Shown: positions 33,001-33,088 of the stretch, piece after piece
Layout: each line of letters opens with the position of its first letter
Position numbering within the stretch: position 1 is the stretch's first letter
NCBI GenBank assembly: GCA_934247875.1
Contig: CAKQJZ010000013.1
Location: 1 to 33,088, forward strand
Length of the DNA stretch: 33,088 nt
Reading direction: 5' to 3'
From: an uncultured Spirochaetales bacterium
GTDB taxonomy: Bacteria > Spirochaetota > Spirochaetia > Sphaerochaetales > Sphaerochaetaceae
Made by a program: the position numbers and the translations under genes
Notes under the pieces: model-generated
Databases searched by the model: none
What the model was told of the DNA's origin: nothing
Seen by the model: the letters and a program-made list of their open reading frames with translations, nothing else

Positions 33001-33088
33001 TTATAAGATTAGTAACTACTCAGGTATTTTCTAAGTCATAAAATTAAAAAGCGAAGCGTGGCTAATTTGTTCTCTTGTTTTCTCGGCA

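Overview
The window reads as a chromosome segment of a low-GC, anaerobic, carbohydrate-eating spirochaete (Sphaerochaeta/Treponema-like). This is inferred from gene content, from the solute-binding protein leaders ending in FAQGSKE and FAQGGKE, and from the many AAA/DUF4143 ATPases. No rRNA or other taxonomic marker is present, so the placement is tentative. I see no tRNA, rRNA, CRISPR array, insertion sequence or phage gene.

Layout. 1-163: tail of an open frame cut by the left edge. 164-1651 (+): an AAA/DUF4143 ATPase gene behind a promoter flanked by two copies of a 29-bp repeat. 1760-10990 (-): operon 1, nine closely packed genes read right to left. They encode an alkaline-phosphatase-superfamily phosphodiesterase, a ROK repressor, a CUT1-type sugar ABC importer (binding protein and two permeases), a PHP-domain phosphoesterase and three consecutive Gfo/Idh/MocA oxidoreductases. 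11105-16324 (+): an Eis-like acetyltransferase with an apparently leaderless start, then three tandem paralogous AAA/DUF4143 ATPases. Between the second and third lie two abutting gene remnants. 16421-31178 (-): operon 2, twelve genes. They encode LplB/LplC-type permeases, two TIM-barrel isomerase/epimerases, a PreA-like flavin/iron-sulfur protein, three more Gfo/Idh/MocA enzymes, a large binding protein, a heparinase II/III-family lyase, a membrane-bound AraC regulator and an Ldh2-type dehydrogenase. 31420-32901 (+): a divergent GH43 glycosidase, followed by two abutting hairpins.

How the genes may work together. Both operons import small glycans or glycosides. Neither carries an ABC ATPase, so a shared MsmX-type ATPase elsewhere is expected. 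The heparinase-like lyase and the GH43 enzyme lack signal peptides, so they should act on imported oligosaccharides in the cytoplasm. Six Gfo/Idh/MocA enzymes with two AP_endonuc_2-type TIM barrels point to a redox-first route (oxidise a sugar hydroxyl, then isomerise or eliminate). Inositol catabolism and the DgpA/DgpBC and CarBC deglycosylation systems use this fold combination. In operon 1 a phosphodiesterase and a PHP phosphoesterase suggest a phosphorylated or phosphodiester-linked substrate.

Most unusual signal. Each of the four AAA/DUF4143 ATPase genes has its own, different, inverted-repeat motif at its promoter. The three clustered paralogues carry a central helix-turn-helix whose recognition helices differ, plus a C-terminal D...ExK nuclease-like motif. 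This suggests a set of self-regulating ATPase/nuclease-like units with private operators, which remains a hypothesis.
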